Assembly: GCA_947501935.1 (NCBI GenBank)
Contig: CANMXU010000003.1
Location: forward strand, 62,001 to 126,000
Length of the DNA: 64,000 bases
Direction of reading: 5' to 3'
Source of the DNA: an uncultured Alteromonadaceae bacterium
GTDB lineage: Bacteria; Pseudomonadota; Gammaproteobacteria; Enterobacterales; Alteromonadaceae
Below the pieces are notes generated by a model. The model worked only from the letters and a program-made list of their open reading frames with translations, was not told the origin of the DNA and searched no databases. Positions within the stretch are counted from its first letter, which is position 1; each line of letters opens with the position of its first letter. A program made the translations under genes and the position numbers. Of this stretch, positions 46,195 to 56,108 are shown in pieces.

Positions 46195-46893
46195 TTATCG
46201 ATTTAGGTTATTGTGTTTTTTTTGTCGTAAATAAGGAGGAAGCTCTCTGTTTTTCCAGCCTATTTTTTCCATAAGCTCTGGCCTTTCCTTTGCCGGAATA
46301 GCAATTGAAGGCTGAACTTTTTCAATATAATTAATAATTTCCTCATCAATAAAAACATCAAAAACTAAATGTAACCTTTTAGCATCACCATCATTAATCA
46401 CTCCGTGCCTTGCAATATTATTAATACACCAAACCTCACCAGCAGCCATATGATAAAAAAAATCACTATTATAAAAATATACTTTTTCATTAGTATATAT
46501 CGGTACATGAAACCTTAAGGTTTTCTTAAAATATCCATGTGGGTCAGCATCTACATGAATAGGAATTTGTGCATGCTCATCTAACAATAGCAAAGCGGTT
46601 CTACCAATAATTTTTGCAGGAAAGTCACTGAGAAATTTTTTAATTGTTGGCAAACATTCAAGATAAGGTTCATTATACTTATTAGAGGGTTCTAACGAAG
46701 GGTTACCAAAAATAGATTGCTTAGAGTGGCCTCGAAGATATATACCATTGACAGCGTCATGAATAGCGCCCCGATTAGTTTTATCTCCAGATAAAAACTG
46801 CAAATTTGCTAGCGCCATTTCTTGCACTAGCGATTTGATATCCAACTGAAGGTCGAGTTTCTTGGGGTAAGGAATTATTTCAATTTTTTTCAC
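46195..46893 (-). CDS. Aspartyl/asparaginyl beta-hydroxylase-like dioxygenase
   Basis: 232 residues. The core IPIHVDADPHG (about 107-117) supplies a His-x-Asp iron site, and a later RHGVINDGDAKRLHLVFDV (about 163-181) supplies the second His and the Arg that binds 2-oxoglutarate, the pattern of the Asp_Arg_Hydrox family. Such enzymes hydroxylate amino-acid side chains using Fe(II), O2 and 2-oxoglutarate. The start appears to be GTG (46893) with AGG upstream; no ATG is available close by. AT content is higher than in neighbours, which might mean acquisition. No partner gene is visible; the substrate is unknown. Confidence 0.8.
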   Translation of the reverse strand: MKKIEIIPYPKKLDLQLDIKSLVQEMALANLQFLSGDKTNRGAIHDAVNGIYLRGHSKQSIFGNPSLEPSNKYNEPYLECLPTIKKFLSDFPAKIIGRTALLLLDEHAQIPIHVDADPHGYFKKTLRFHVPIYTNEKVYFYNSDFFYHMAAGEVWCINNIARHGVINDGDAKRLHLVFDVFIDEEIINYIEKVQPSIAIPAKERPELMEKIGWKNRELPPYLRQKKHNNLNR

Positions 46894-46998
46894 TTTAAAC
46901 CTAAAGTTTCTATAATTAAGTGATGTTCTAAGTAAACATCACTTTAAATCATATCTTTTGCTATTAAAACTAGTTTCAGTTTGTTTCACTCTTTGTAT

Positions 46999-48543
46999 TT
47001 ATTGAAAAGTATTCGCCAACTCTTTTAACTTAATTGACTGTTCATTGAGGAGCTCGATGTTGTTGGCAACAACATCAGAGTCAACCAGCTCTTGCGCTAA
47101 ATCTGACACCCGTTGGACATTGCGATTAACCTCTTCAGCCACCACACTTTGTTGCTCTGAAGCGGCAGATACTTGATTGGTTAAGTCGCTAATAGAGACC
47201 ATTTGTTCGTATATAAGCACTTCTGATTCTTTAGCTTGCTCTCCTGAAGCTAAACAAGCGTTGCTGGTATTAATATTTTCTTCCATCAAATTCGACATTT
47301 CATTGAGCTTTTCAGTGATTTTAGAAACAGCGCTATTTATTCCTTCTGAAACGGTATGAGTTCTTGCACTTAATGAACGAACTTCATCGGCAACCACAGC
47401 AAAACCACGACCTTGCTCTCCGGCACGCGCCGCTTCGATGGCGGCATTTAAAGCTAATAAGTTTGTTTGATCGGCAATGCCTTGAATTTCTGACATTTGT
47501 CCATTTATCGAATCAGCAATTTCCACTAATTCATTAGAAGAATTATGGGCTTGTGATACTTTCCCCTGTAATGAGGAAATGTTTTTTACCGAATCATCCA
47601 TCAATGCTTGTGACTGCTCGCAAGCTTGATAAACGCTATCAACCCGAGCTGATGTTTGCACAACATTTTCACTAACATCAGCAATAGTGGTCGACATTTG
47701 ATTCATAGCTACGGCAATTTGAGCTGTTTCACTATTTTGCTCATTAATATCTGCGTTAGTATTGGCAATTGCTTGATTCAAGTTATTAATCACGTTGCTA
47801 ATAACATTCATTGAATCTTGCATGCGACCTAAAATGGTACCAATTCGTGCTTCAAATAGTCCTTTACGAAACTCTAAAATAGAGGCGGGCCCTGACTGAG
47901 TATAAACAAAACGGCAAATACTCGGTAAAGCTGCCTTTTGCTGAGCGATGTAACGAGGCAAAATCACCAATTGATCGAATAAACATGCAAATAAACACAT
48001 AAAAGCGACCAAGGAAATAATGCCTGGCGTTAAACCACCAAAGATAAAACTACTACCTATTAGCACCACGCTGGCAATTAAAGCCATTAAGGTTTTTATT
48101 TGCTGTATTTTGTCTTCACCTAAGCCTAACTTATTATTATTTATTGCCTGATAAACAGCGGCGGCTTTTTGCTTTTGCTCATTGGAAGGTTTAACACGAA
48201 CTGATTGATAACCAGTAACCACGCCATTTTCATATAACGGAGTAACATAAGCATCAACCCAATAATAGCGACCGTCTTTACAAATATTTTTTACCATACC
48301 ACGCCAATGGTTACCGGCTTCAAGTTGTATCCATAAATCTTTAAAGGCGGCTTTGGGCATGTCAGGATGCCGAACAATATTATGATTTTTATTCAGTAAT
48401 TCTTCTTGGGAATAACCTGCAACTTTGCAAAAGATTTCGTTGGCGTAGGTGATTACTCCACGAGTATCAGTAATGGAAACCAGTTGTTCTGACTCATCAA
48501 AAAGAACTTCTTCATTTATTATTTTTTGATCACGCCTAGCCAT
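46999..48543 (-). CDS. PAS-domain methyl-accepting chemotaxis protein (Aer-like)
   Basis: 514 residues. An N-terminal PAS domain (about 15-125, with [24 protein letters not shown] and [14 protein letters not shown]) may bind FAD or another cofactor, as in Aer. Two membrane helices follow (about 145-205). No clear HAMP motif is seen. The C-terminal signalling domain is well conserved ([20 protein letters not shown] quoted from about 355, then [12 protein letters not shown]). It would report redox or energy state to CheA/CheW. It stands alone; no che genes are nearby. The gap 48544-48816 contains a short TTTAG repeat (48578-48600) and no gene. Confidence 0.93.
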   Translation of the reverse strand: MARRDQKIINEEVLFDESEQLVSITDTRGVITYANEIFCKVAGYSQEELLNKNHNIVRHPDMPKAAFKDLWIQLEAGNHWRGMVKNICKDGRYYWVDAYVTPLYENGVVTGYQSVRVKPSNEQKQKAAAVYQAINNNKLGLGEDKIQQIKTLMALIASVVLIGSSFIFGGLTPGIISLVAFMCLFACLFDQLVILPRYIAQQKAALPSICRFVYTQSGPASILEFRKGLFEARIGTILGRMQDSMNVISNVINNLNQAIANTNADINEQNSETAQIAVAMNQMSTTIADVSENVVQTSARVDSVYQACEQSQALMDDSVKNISSLQGKVSQAHNSSNELVEIADSINGQMSEIQGIADQTNLLALNAAIEAARAGEQGRGFAVVADEVRSLSARTHTVSEGINSAVSKITEKLNEMSNLMEENINTSNACLASGEQAKESEVLIYEQMVSISDLTNQVSAASEQQSVVAEEVNRNVQRVSDLAQELVDSDVVANNIELLNEQSIKLKELANTFQ

Positions 48544-48816
48544 GTTATTAAGTCCTATTTAAATACACTTTGTTTACTTTATTTAGTTTAGTTTAGTTTA
48601 CTTGCTCTTTTTTATTTTTTACCGACAAATACAAAATGCTAACAAAATCACCTCTGAAAAATAATAAACGTTATCGTAATCAAAGTAAGTATTGAGTGTC
48701 ATAACTTGTTACCAAGCAGTTTTCTAGCGAGTTTACTGATCCCGATCAAATACTTGAGTAAATTGATAGGTTATTATCTGCCCATCTTTTTAATTATTAA
48801 TTTACGGAGTTTTACC

Positions 48817-48909
48817 ATGGGATGTTGTGGCGGATGTGGTGGCGAAGGTCACGAAGCTAAGAAAGAACAAGAGCAAACTGAAGAGAAAACAGAAAGCTCA
48901 AAAGAGTAA
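48817..48909 (+). CDS. 30-residue Cys/Gly-rich small protein
   Basis: Starts at the ATG at 48817, with GGAG 7 nt upstream; longer in-frame starts lack a ribosome site. The protein is MGCCGGCGGEGHE followed by an acidic/lysine tail (AKKEQEQTEEKTESSKE). Three Cys and one His within 12 residues could bind a metal or iron-sulfur cluster. A strong terminator lies 60 bp downstream, so it is a complete monocistronic gene. I do not know the family's function. Confidence 0.75.
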   Translation: MGCCGGCGGEGHEAKKEQEQTEEKTESSKE

Positions 48910-48966
48910 CCTTATGTTCAGCAATGAATATTTATTAGTTAGCCTGAGGTTAGTTACTCAGAAATA

Positions 48967-48995
48967 AAAAAACCTGCAAATAAGCAGGTTTTTTT
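48967..48995. terminator. Bidirectional terminator
   Basis: ACCTGC (48972-48977) pairs with GCAGGT (48984-48989) around six bases, flanked by A7 and T7. It serves the small Cys-rich gene on the plus strand and the cytochrome c gene on the minus strand. Confidence 0.9.
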
Positions 48996-49021
48996 GTCGC
49001 TAAAATAAATCGATGTTCGAC

Positions 49022-49321
49022 TTATTTTAAGCTCGCGTAGTATGCAGAAATGTTAGCTATATCTGCATCAGATAAGCCCATTGCCATAGGCGCCATTACT
49101 GGGTCTTTACGAGCGCCTGATTTAAAATCTTTAAGTTGCTTAGCAAGGTAAGCTTCTTTTTGACCGGCTAAGTTAGGGTACATAGGTACCGCAGAAATAC
49201 CAGCAGTACCGTGACAAGCAGAACAAACGCCTGTTTTTGCTTTACCAGCAGCAGCGTCACCGGCGAAAACTGGCGATGCCATCATAACAGTAGCTGCAAC
49301 AGCTAAAGTAAGTTTTTTCAT
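49022..49321 (-). CDS. Periplasmic monohaem cytochrome c (c553/c4-like)
   Basis: 99 residues with a signal peptide ending PVFA (cleavage after Ala20). The haem motif is CSACH (Cys33, Cys36, His37) and the distal Met is in [13 protein letters not shown]. The mature protein is ~79 residues, one domain, like half of a cytochrome c4. It carries electrons in the periplasm, probably between the bc1 complex and a terminal oxidase. It is flanked by terminator and greB, so likely a single-gene unit. Confidence 0.94.
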   Translation of the reverse strand: MKKLTLAVAATVMMASPVFAGDAAAGKAKTGVCSACHGTAGISAVPMYPNLAGQKEAYLAKQLKDFKSGARKDPVMAPMAMGLSDADIANISAYYASLK

Positions 49322-49548
49322 AAGTCATACTCTCTTTGATGATAAAAATTTTATTAAAACTGCTTCGATTATATGGAAAAAAATTTCTAATGTCGTTGAA
49401 TTTTTTAACATATCACTAAATAGCGAATATACATCAAAGTTACTGTGGATAACTTCACATAATGCCGTGTTTTATCAACACTAAAAGCAGAATACAGTAG
49501 CGAAACTAGCGGCTAAGATTACAACTGCATGTAATCGACTTGATATGG

Positions 49549-50022
49549 TTATTTATACCAAATTTTAACGATATCAAAAAACTTATCGCCATCTGGCGTT
49601 TTTACCATAATTTCATCGCCAACCTGTTTGCCCAATAATGCTCGCGCCATGGGTGAGTCGATACTAATTTCTTTGTTGCGCACATCCCATTCATCAGGGC
49701 CAACCAAGCGATAACTTACTTCTTGGTCTTGCTCATTAACTAAAGTTACCCAAGCGCCGAAATAAACTTTACCTTCTTGACGCGGGTCGTAATAAACAAT
49801 ATTTAAGTCTTCAACCCGTTTCACCAGAAATCGTACTCTGCGGTCAATTTCACGCAAACGCCGTTTACCATAAATATACTCTGCGTTTTCACTGCGGTCG
49901 CCCTGAGCGGCCGCTTCAGATACTGAACGAGTAATTTTAGGGCGTTCATCTTTCCATAAGAATTTTAGCTCTTGATCAAGACGATCCCAGCCTTCACGGG
50001 TAATGTAATTAGATTTTTTCAT
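49549..50022 (-). CDS. greB: Transcription elongation factor GreB
   Basis: 157 residues, as in E. coli GreB. The N-terminal coiled coil (ITREGWDRLDQELKFLWKDE and AAAQGDRSENAEYIYGKRRL) carries the acidic tip residues that enter the RNA polymerase secondary channel, and the C-terminal FKBP-like domain contains ISIDSPMARALLGKQVGDEI. GreB stimulates cleavage of backtracked transcripts. The KRRLREIDRRVRFL segment distinguishes GreB from GreA. Single gene between cytochrome c and a diguanylate cyclase. Confidence 0.96.
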   Translation of the reverse strand: MKKSNYITREGWDRLDQELKFLWKDERPKITRSVSEAAAQGDRSENAEYIYGKRRLREIDRRVRFLVKRVEDLNIVYYDPRQEGKVYFGAWVTLVNEQDQEVSYRLVGPDEWDVRNKEISIDSPMARALLGKQVGDEIMVKTPDGDKFFDIVKIWYK

Positions 50023-50129
50023 AGGTACAGATTAATAAATAGCAGTTAGTGCTAGCTTGCTGATTGAACTGAAATAATTAAACAACCAATACAGTGATTG
50101 TTAGTATATAAGGTGCACTTTATCGCTTT

Positions 50130-51824
50130 TTAGTTGGCAATCATATAATTGTTTTTACCCGACTTTTTCACCTGGTACATTAAGTCATCAGCACGTTTAC
50201 GCAAATGTGTCGCTTCTAAAGCATGATCAGGATATATCGCTGCGCCAATACTTACACCAATTGATAAGTCAGAGCCTTGATATGAAACTGTACTACCAAC
50301 ACTTGCGATAAGACGCTGACAAATTTGCTCTACTTCCTTAATATTTTCAATACTAGCCAGTAATACTAAAAATTCATCGCCGCCAATACGACAAGCAGTA
50401 TCAACGTCTCTTATCTCGTCAAGCAAGCGCAGTGCTACGGTTTGTAATACTAAGTCGCCCGCTTCATGGCCATAGGTGTCATTAACTTGCTTGAAACCAT
50501 CTAAATCAAGAAACAATAACGCGACTTTTTGTTGAGTACGTATGCTATTGCTGATTGCCGATTTAATGCGATCAGTTGCCAGCATAATGGTAGGTAATCC
50601 GGTTAGCATGTCATGGTTGGCAAGATGTTCTATTTCATTTTTAGCGGTTGTTAAATCAAGCGCTTGTTGCCTTAGTAAGTGGTTCGCGGCTTTTTTATCA
50701 CGATAAAGTTTAATGGCGATACCTGCACTAAGCGCAAACATTAACATGAATGCAGTAATGGCAATATTTATGATGTATTGACGCTGAATAATTTCTTGTT
50801 TAAGGGCTAATTCTGCATCCTTTTTGTCACTATCATATTTGGCTTGCACATCAGCTATCTGTTGTGATTTTTCGCTATTAAACTGCAAGTCTTTATATTT
50901 AATGTATTCTCGGTAATAAACCAAGGCTTTGGCAAAATTTTGTTGTTGTTCATAAAGTTCACTTAACCATAACGCCGATTCATTCACATTGGCTTCAGCG
51001 TTGCTTGCTAAAGCTTCTGTATGAGCTTGCAGGGCAATTTTTTCAGCTTCCACCGGCTGTTCACTTTCAGCGAGTACTTTAGACAGGTTAATTTGCGCGC
51101 GTAAAACAATATATTTTTTGTTGAGTTTATTACCTAATTCAATGCATTGCTGGTAAAAAGTGGCGGCTGAAGGCAAGTCACCATTAAGATAATGCAAACG
51201 CCCCATGTTATTTAAAGCCGCGGCATATAACAGCGAATCTTGCTGTTCTTTTAATATGGCCAAAATCTGTTGCATAACCTGCAATGCCTCGGCTAATTTT
51301 CCTTGGCGAGCATTACCACCAGCAATCGACATTAATAATTCAGCACTAAGCGCAGGGTCATTAACTTCCTCCATATAACGCGTAGCTTTTTCTAAATATT
51401 CATTAGCTTGTTCATATTGCCCCATAGAAAGATAAACCGTACCAATGGCTTTATAAGCTGTCATTAATCCTAGCGGCGAATTTAACTGTTCATATAGTCT
51501 CAATGCATTGAGAGCATAGGTGATCGCGTCATCATAAATACCTTTGGCATAATAACTGTCGGAAAGTGAAAGTAATGATTGGGCTTCTAAAGCCGTGGCC
51601 TTTATTTCGCGAGATAATACAGTAGCTTCATCGCCATAACGAATGGCGGCTTGCAGATCATTAGCTCGCTCAACCGTTGCCATTTGCAAAAGTAAGCTAA
51701 TTTTCGTTTTAATATCAGTGCTTGATGCTAAGGCGCTTTCTAATTCAGCTAACTGGCTATTTTCAGAAAAAGACTTAAAACTAACCATCAAAAAAAAGAC
51801 TAAAACGAGGTAAATCTTGGTCAT
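50130..51824 (-). CDS. TPR-GGDEF diguanylate cyclase
   Basis: 564 residues. A signal peptide-like start (IYLVLVFFLMVSFKSFS) is followed by TPR-type helices (about 50-330; for example ALNNMGRLHYLNGDLPSAA), one membrane helix (about 350-372) and a GGDEF domain with active motif CRIGGDEF (about 480) and an RxxD inhibitory site (RDVD) before it. The TPR part would therefore be periplasmic and the cyclase cytoplasmic, making c-di-GMP in response to a periplasmic signal or partner. No EAL domain. The gap 51825-52055 upstream holds nothing clear. Confidence 0.93.
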   Translation of the reverse strand: MTKIYLVLVFFLMVSFKSFSENSQLAELESALASSTDIKTKISLLLQMATVERANDLQAAIRYGDEATVLSREIKATALEAQSLLSLSDSYYAKGIYDDAITYALNALRLYEQLNSPLGLMTAYKAIGTVYLSMGQYEQANEYLEKATRYMEEVNDPALSAELLMSIAGGNARQGKLAEALQVMQQILAILKEQQDSLLYAAALNNMGRLHYLNGDLPSAATFYQQCIELGNKLNKKYIVLRAQINLSKVLAESEQPVEAEKIALQAHTEALASNAEANVNESALWLSELYEQQQNFAKALVYYREYIKYKDLQFNSEKSQQIADVQAKYDSDKKDAELALKQEIIQRQYIINIAITAFMLMFALSAGIAIKLYRDKKAANHLLRQQALDLTTAKNEIEHLANHDMLTGLPTIMLATDRIKSAISNSIRTQQKVALLFLDLDGFKQVNDTYGHEAGDLVLQTVALRLLDEIRDVDTACRIGGDEFLVLLASIENIKEVEQICQRLIASVGSTVSYQGSDLSIGVSIGAAIYPDHALEATHLRKRADDLMYQVKKSGKNNYMIAN

Positions 51825-52044
51825 TAGTACTCTCTTCGTGCCTTTTTATTATACTAATAAGCTAACATTTTAATTCGTAATAACAAACAGCTTTAGCGCA
51901 AAAAACCTCCAGAAACTACAGCTATAAATAAAAATTGATTACTGGCTTTTGTGAGAAAATTTGAACTAACCTCGACTCAGGTTAAGAGGTTTTGATAAGA
52001 AGAAGCAGACAAATTATAGCTTTTAGATGAGATTATATGGCGGT

Positions 52045-52089
52045 AAAAAACAGTAGGTGAGTAGTATCAATATTTAAAAACTACTCACC
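52045..52089 (-). terminator. Intrinsic terminator after the hypothetical OM protein gene
   Basis: GGTGAGTAGT (52056-52065) pairs with 52080-52089; on the minus strand the stem is followed by TACTGTTTTTT. It ends the gene that stops at 52103. Confidence 0.8.
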
Positions 52090-52102
52090 TTATAATGATT
52101 AT

Positions 52103-53341
52103 TTACTCTGGTTGCCAAGTAAGACTGATTGATGAAATGGTTTCAAAAGCTTCATCATTAACCAAAGGTTTTGACAGGCGATATTTCACTGAAAATTCCT
52201 TATCTATGGTAAACGTAAAGCCGGCATCAACCGATGCATACCATTCTTTCAAATCAGCTACATTACCCACTTCGCCATCAACAAATTCAGGGTATAAATG
52301 AGCAATTTTATCGGTATTAGCATAATAGCCCGACAAACCAAGCCCGGCAATTAAGCGGCCTGCTCGGGTTAAACTTGCATCTGAAATTGGCAACTCCATA
52401 CTTAACATACCGCTTACATAGATTGAGCCTAAATTTTTGGTTTTCTCATTTTCATCTGTATATTCAACTAACTTAACCCCACCTTGTAAATTAGCCCAAC
52501 AGCCGCCTTTTAATGTTTCATCAGCTCCGGTGAAGTCACAAAAGCCATTGCCATTTGGTTTCCCCCAGCGTTCTCCAATATTCCAGTCAGACGCGAATTT
52601 GAAATTCACTAGGCCCGTATTTTGACCAAGCACTCCTTGGTTAACTTTATCAGCACCTTGAGTATCTGAGGCTTGCGCTGTCCCCATAATATAAAAAGGA
52701 ATTGAACCGTTAGTACTATAATGAAGGTTATATCTAACAAAAGTTATTTTTGTATCAACCCCTCCGCCAAAGCTGCCTAATGAAAAGCCACCAAAGCCTT
52801 GCTGTACTTTGTTTGTTTCACCAGACTTAGCCCCTGCATCTTGTTCTATTTGAACTTTTTCTTGTTTAAGCTTATCGATTTCTTCAATGGTTTTTTCATT
52901 AAGATTCTTCAGAAACTGATAAACATCTTCTTGATTATCACTGTCATTAAAACTATTGGTAAAAGTAGGCACAGCCACTAAACCTTTCAACTGACGAGAA
53001 GTTAAATAGTCATCAGCGTCATTTATTAATACTGTAATTTCTTTATTTAATAAATCCTGACATGCGCTTGAAAGGTTGTCTTGGCCATCTAAACGGACAA
53101 TACCTACACAGTCTTGCACATTTTTATTAATGCTTGCCTGCTCAATATAGTGAGTTATTCTTTTATCTAGCGCATTTACTTCTGCTTGTTGTTGCTCAGA
53201 AAGACTATTGCCAGCTAAATTAACTCGCACTAAGCCTTTATTTTCATCTTCATATAAATGACTTTCTAGTGGTAATTGAGCGCTAGCCCATGGTGATATT
53301 GTTAAACATGTTAGCAATGAAAGTGAGGTAAGTTTTTTCAT
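52103..53341 (-). CDS. Exported hypothetical protein, probable outer-membrane barrel
   Basis: 412 residues from the ATG at 53341 (AAGGGA 4 nt upstream); the upstream in-frame start at 53416 has no ribosome site. A signal peptide ends SPWASA. The N-terminal third is helical, with Cys pairs (CVGIVRLDGQDNLSSACQD) and a coiled coil (NLNEKTIEEIDKLKQEKVQI). After a Gly-rich linker (GFGGFSLGSFGGG) the C-terminal ~230 residues alternate as in beta-barrels and end in SISLTWQPE. I do not recognise the family. It is monocistronic, with a terminator after it. Confidence 0.75.
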   Translation of the reverse strand: MKKLTSLSLLTCLTISPWASAQLPLESHLYEDENKGLVRVNLAGNSLSEQQQAEVNALDKRITHYIEQASINKNVQDCVGIVRLDGQDNLSSACQDLLNKEITVLINDADDYLTSRQLKGLVAVPTFTNSFNDSDNQEDVYQFLKNLNEKTIEEIDKLKQEKVQIEQDAGAKSGETNKVQQGFGGFSLGSFGGGVDTKITFVRYNLHYSTNGSIPFYIMGTAQASDTQGADKVNQGVLGQNTGLVNFKFASDWNIGERWGKPNGNGFCDFTGADETLKGGCWANLQGGVKLVEYTDENEKTKNLGSIYVSGMLSMELPISDASLTRAGRLIAGLGLSGYYANTDKIAHLYPEFVDGEVGNVADLKEWYASVDAGFTFTIDKEFSVKYRLSKPLVNDEAFETISSISLTWQPE

Positions 53342-53482
53342 GATATCCCTTGTTGTTATTTTTATTAAAAATAGGCTAAAGGAATAGTCAGCATCCTTGC
53401 CTGTTTTGCTCAACAATTATGCAATATTTAATATGAGCATGTACAGAGGGTATTGCCAATAAACACTTATAAAACATAACAA

Positions 53483-53518
53483 AAAAGGCCAGTACGAGTT
53501 AACTCGCACTGGCCTTTT
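53483..53518 (-). terminator. Intrinsic terminator of the NfeD-SPFH operon
   Basis: AAAAGGCCAGT-CGAGTT and its complement form a stem of about 18 bp with one mismatch and almost no loop (53483-53518). On the minus strand it ends in TTTTTT, 37 bp after the second SPFH gene. Confidence 0.88.
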
Positions 53519-53554
53519 ATAAATTATTTTAGCCTAGATGAAGCCTGACTTTTA

Positions 53555-54481
53555 TTACTTCACTAAACCAATATTTTTAATCCAGTGATCAAAGTCTGCC
53601 ATATTGCCCGGTAATACAATTTTAGTACCTTCTTTGTTTAGGCCTCTAAGTTGGCGTAAATATTGTTCACCTAATTGCATTTTTAAGGCATTTTCACCGC
53701 CAGGGGCTTCAATAACTTCTGCGAGCTTTTCAATAGATTCAGCCGTTGCATTAGCAATCGTTAGAATTTCTTCAGCTTTACCTTCAGCTTCATTAATTTG
53801 CTTTTGCATTTCACCTTCTGAGTGGTTGATCATTTCCATTTTCACCCCTTCAGAACGATTAATTTTTGCTTGTTTGTCACCTTCACTTTTGGCTAAAACT
53901 GCACGACGTTCACGCTCGGCATTTACTTGCATTTCCATGGCATTTTTTACCGTATAAGGCGGTGACAAGTTTTTAATTTCATAACGATGTACACGAATAC
54001 CCCAAATTTCGCCCGCTTGGTCTAAGACATCAACCACTTTCGCGCTGATCAAATCACGCTCTTCAAAAGTGCGATCAAGGTCTAAAGTACCAATAACCGA
54101 GCGGGTGGTAGTTTGCGCAAGTTGCATTGCAGCAAAACGGTAATCAACAATGCCATAGCTGGCTTTTACTGGGTCAACAATCGAGATATAAATTACGCCA
54201 TCAACGGTAATGTTAACTTCATCACACGAGAAACATTCTTGCGGCGGAACATCTATCGACTCTTCTTTTAAGTCGTGAATGTAGGCGACTTTATCAAAAA
54301 ACGGGATTAAAGCATGAAAGCCAGCGTCTAAAGTTGAATGATATTTGCCTAAACGTTCAACAATATAGGCTGATTTAGTTGGTACTAAACGAATAGAACG
54401 GAATAAGTTAAGGATAAATATAAGAAAAATAATACCCCAAACACCTAATACAAACATATCTTCATTTAATTCAATAGGCAT
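53555..54481 (-). CDS. SPFH/band-7 membrane protein (QmcA-like), second paralogue
   Basis: 308 residues. One N-terminal membrane helix (about 8-28) and a band-7 domain with RLVPTKSAYIVERLGKYHST, GFHALIPFFDKVAYIHDLKEE and PPQECFSCDEVNITVDGVIY, followed by a Glu/Lys-rich coiled coil. It overlaps the first SPFH gene by one base (TAATG) and shares its length and plan, so the pair arose by duplication. Such proteins oligomerise into cage-like membrane microdomains and, in E. coli, QmcA partners FtsH. The stretch of coiled-coil repeats INRSEGVKMEMINHSEGEM is characteristic. Confidence 0.9.
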   Translation of the reverse strand: MPIELNEDMFVLGVWGIIFLIFILNLFRSIRLVPTKSAYIVERLGKYHSTLDAGFHALIPFFDKVAYIHDLKEESIDVPPQECFSCDEVNITVDGVIYISIVDPVKASYGIVDYRFAAMQLAQTTTRSVIGTLDLDRTFEERDLISAKVVDVLDQAGEIWGIRVHRYEIKNLSPPYTVKNAMEMQVNAERERRAVLAKSEGDKQAKINRSEGVKMEMINHSEGEMQKQINEAEGKAEEILTIANATAESIEKLAEVIEAPGGENALKMQLGEQYLRQLRGLNKEGTKIVLPGNMADFDHWIKNIGLVK

Positions 54482-55407
54482 TATTTCGCTCCTGTTTTAG
54501 TGGTATTAACGGTTTTGGTTACTTGTTCCATACCGGTAAAAAAGCCTTCTAATTTCGCGATTTCGGTTGGCATTACAGAAACTTCAGCATTGGCTAGAAT
54601 GCCGCCCATTTCTTTAATGAATTGCTCCATAAGTTGCATATTCATCGCGTCGAGTCCGCCCGCAGTATTAACCGCGTTGGTAATGCGGGTCATGCCTTGT
54701 GCTTTGGCACCAGCGATAATAGCAATTTCTTGCGCTTTACCTTTTGCCTCATTAATACGTTTTATTTTTTCGCCTTCCGAATAGTTAATCGCTTCTTGAC
54801 GTTGGCCAACAGAGATATTAATACGCGCTTCTTTATCAGCAGTAGCTAAAGTAATTTCAGCACGTTTTTTTCGTTCCGCTTCCATTTGTTTTTCAAGGGT
54901 ATGAACCACATGTTCAGATGGGGTAATGTTTTTAATTTCATAGCGTAAAACTTTAATGCCCCACGGGTTGGAAGCAACATCAATTTCACGCACAATCGCC
55001 TCATTAAGCTTTTCACGTTCAGAAAAAGTTTGGCTTAAATTAAGCTTACCTATTTCACTGCGCATGGTGGTTTGCGCTAAGTTAACACTGGCAACGCGAT
55101 AGTCTTCAATGCCATAGCTAGCTTTGCTGCCGTCCATCACTTTAATGTAAACCAAACCGTCTACTTCAATTTGAATGTTATCTTTTGAAATACAACTTTG
55201 CGGCGGCACATCTAGTACTTGTTCGCGGGTATCATGAGCATAAGCAACGCGGTCAAAAAATGGGATTAAAAAATGAAACCCCGGTGCTAATACCGCACGA
55301 AATTTCCCTAAACGCTCAATAACAGCAACTTCGCGCATCGGCACAACTAACAGCAATTTGTAAATAATAAAAAATACAAACAGCACAATAATGGTAAATA
55401 CAGCCAT
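54481..55407 (-). CDS. SPFH/band-7 membrane protein (QmcA-like), first paralogue
   Basis: 308 residues. An N-terminal membrane helix (about 3-20), then the band-7 domain (PMREVAVIERLGKFRAVL, GFHFLIPFFDRVAYAHDTRE, PPQSCISKDNIQIEVDGLVY) and a coiled coil with YSEGEKIKRINEAKGKAQEI. It follows the NfeD gene by 49 bp and its stop overlaps the start of the paralogue. NfeD and slipin/SPFH proteins commonly occur together; the NfeD OB-domain is thought to bind the SPFH oligomer. Probably maintains membrane microdomains or protease complexes. Confidence 0.9.
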   Translation of the reverse strand: MAVFTIIVLFVFFIIYKLLLVVPMREVAVIERLGKFRAVLAPGFHFLIPFFDRVAYAHDTREQVLDVPPQSCISKDNIQIEVDGLVYIKVMDGSKASYGIEDYRVASVNLAQTTMRSEIGKLNLSQTFSEREKLNEAIVREIDVASNPWGIKVLRYEIKNITPSEHVVHTLEKQMEAERKKRAEITLATADKEARINISVGQRQEAINYSEGEKIKRINEAKGKAQEIAIIAGAKAQGMTRITNAVNTAGGLDAMNMQLMEQFIKEMGGILANAEVSVMPTEIAKLEGFFTGMEQVTKTVNTTKTGAK

Positions 55408-55456
55408 AGTTTCTTTCCTTGTTATTTAAGGGCTATTAACCCTCGTCATTTTATAA

Positions 55457-55909
55457 TTATTTTTTAGGTTCAACTAAAAGTGAGATGTTTTCATGGCAAA
55501 CAATGGTAACTTCGCTGCCGGTTTGAATTTCTTGACCGTCGCCTAGTGCTGGCCATTGCGTACCTTGAAACTCGATGCGCCCGGGATTCTCGCCAGGGCC
55601 AATGGTTTCAATCACCAAGGCAGTTTTTCCGTAAATATCAAGGTTTTCATCGGTATTAGCAATATGTGAATCGCCACCAACAAGTTTCTGGGTAACACCA
55701 CGAAATGCAAAAATAAGCACCATGGTAGCAATAAAGAAAAATAACCACGCACTTACCCAAGTATCAATAATGCCAACAAATAATAAGCCGCCAGTAAGAA
55801 AAGCACCTAGGCCAATAAACACCACAATTCCACCGGGAATAATGAGCTCTGCCAACATTAAAACAATACCGGCAATCAACCATATAGCGACCGGATCCGA
55901 TAAACTCAT
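55457..55909 (-). CDS. NfeD-family membrane protein
   Basis: 150 residues. Three or four hydrophobic helices (about 8-75, AIWLIAGIVLMLAELIIPGG and AWLFFFIATMVLIFAF) are followed by a C-terminal OB-fold-like domain (ALVIETIGPGENPGRIEFQG, GSEVTIVCHENISLLVEP), the short NfeD1b form without the protease domain. It is the first gene of a three-gene operon with two SPFH proteins. The adjacent start of tex in the other direction lies 200 bp away, so the two share a divergent promoter region. Confidence 0.9.
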   Translation of the reverse strand: MSLSDPVAIWLIAGIVLMLAELIIPGGIVVFIGLGAFLTGGLLFVGIIDTWVSAWLFFFIATMVLIFAFRGVTQKLVGGDSHIANTDENLDIYGKTALVIETIGPGENPGRIEFQGTQWPALGDGQEIQTGSEVTIVCHENISLLVEPKK

Positions 55910-56108
55910 ATAACCTCCTGTTAACGCAAAACCAAAAGTTTTGCTTATCTTGCACTCATTTAATATAACAGCAAATCTTCAAATGTCGACATATTATGTC
56001 ACGTTAATTTAACAATAGCTGCCACGTGGTTAGTATCTGCATTTTAAATTGATTAACGTTATACTATGCGCAGATTTTTTCTCCCTTATCTTTTGGAATA
56101 TTACCGAC

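Noticed and set aside
48706..48816. Longer 67-residue version of the Cys-rich small protein
   Set aside because: No ribosome site at the earlier start, and the upstream part is AT-rich non-coding-like; the ATG at 48817 has GGAG at good spacing.
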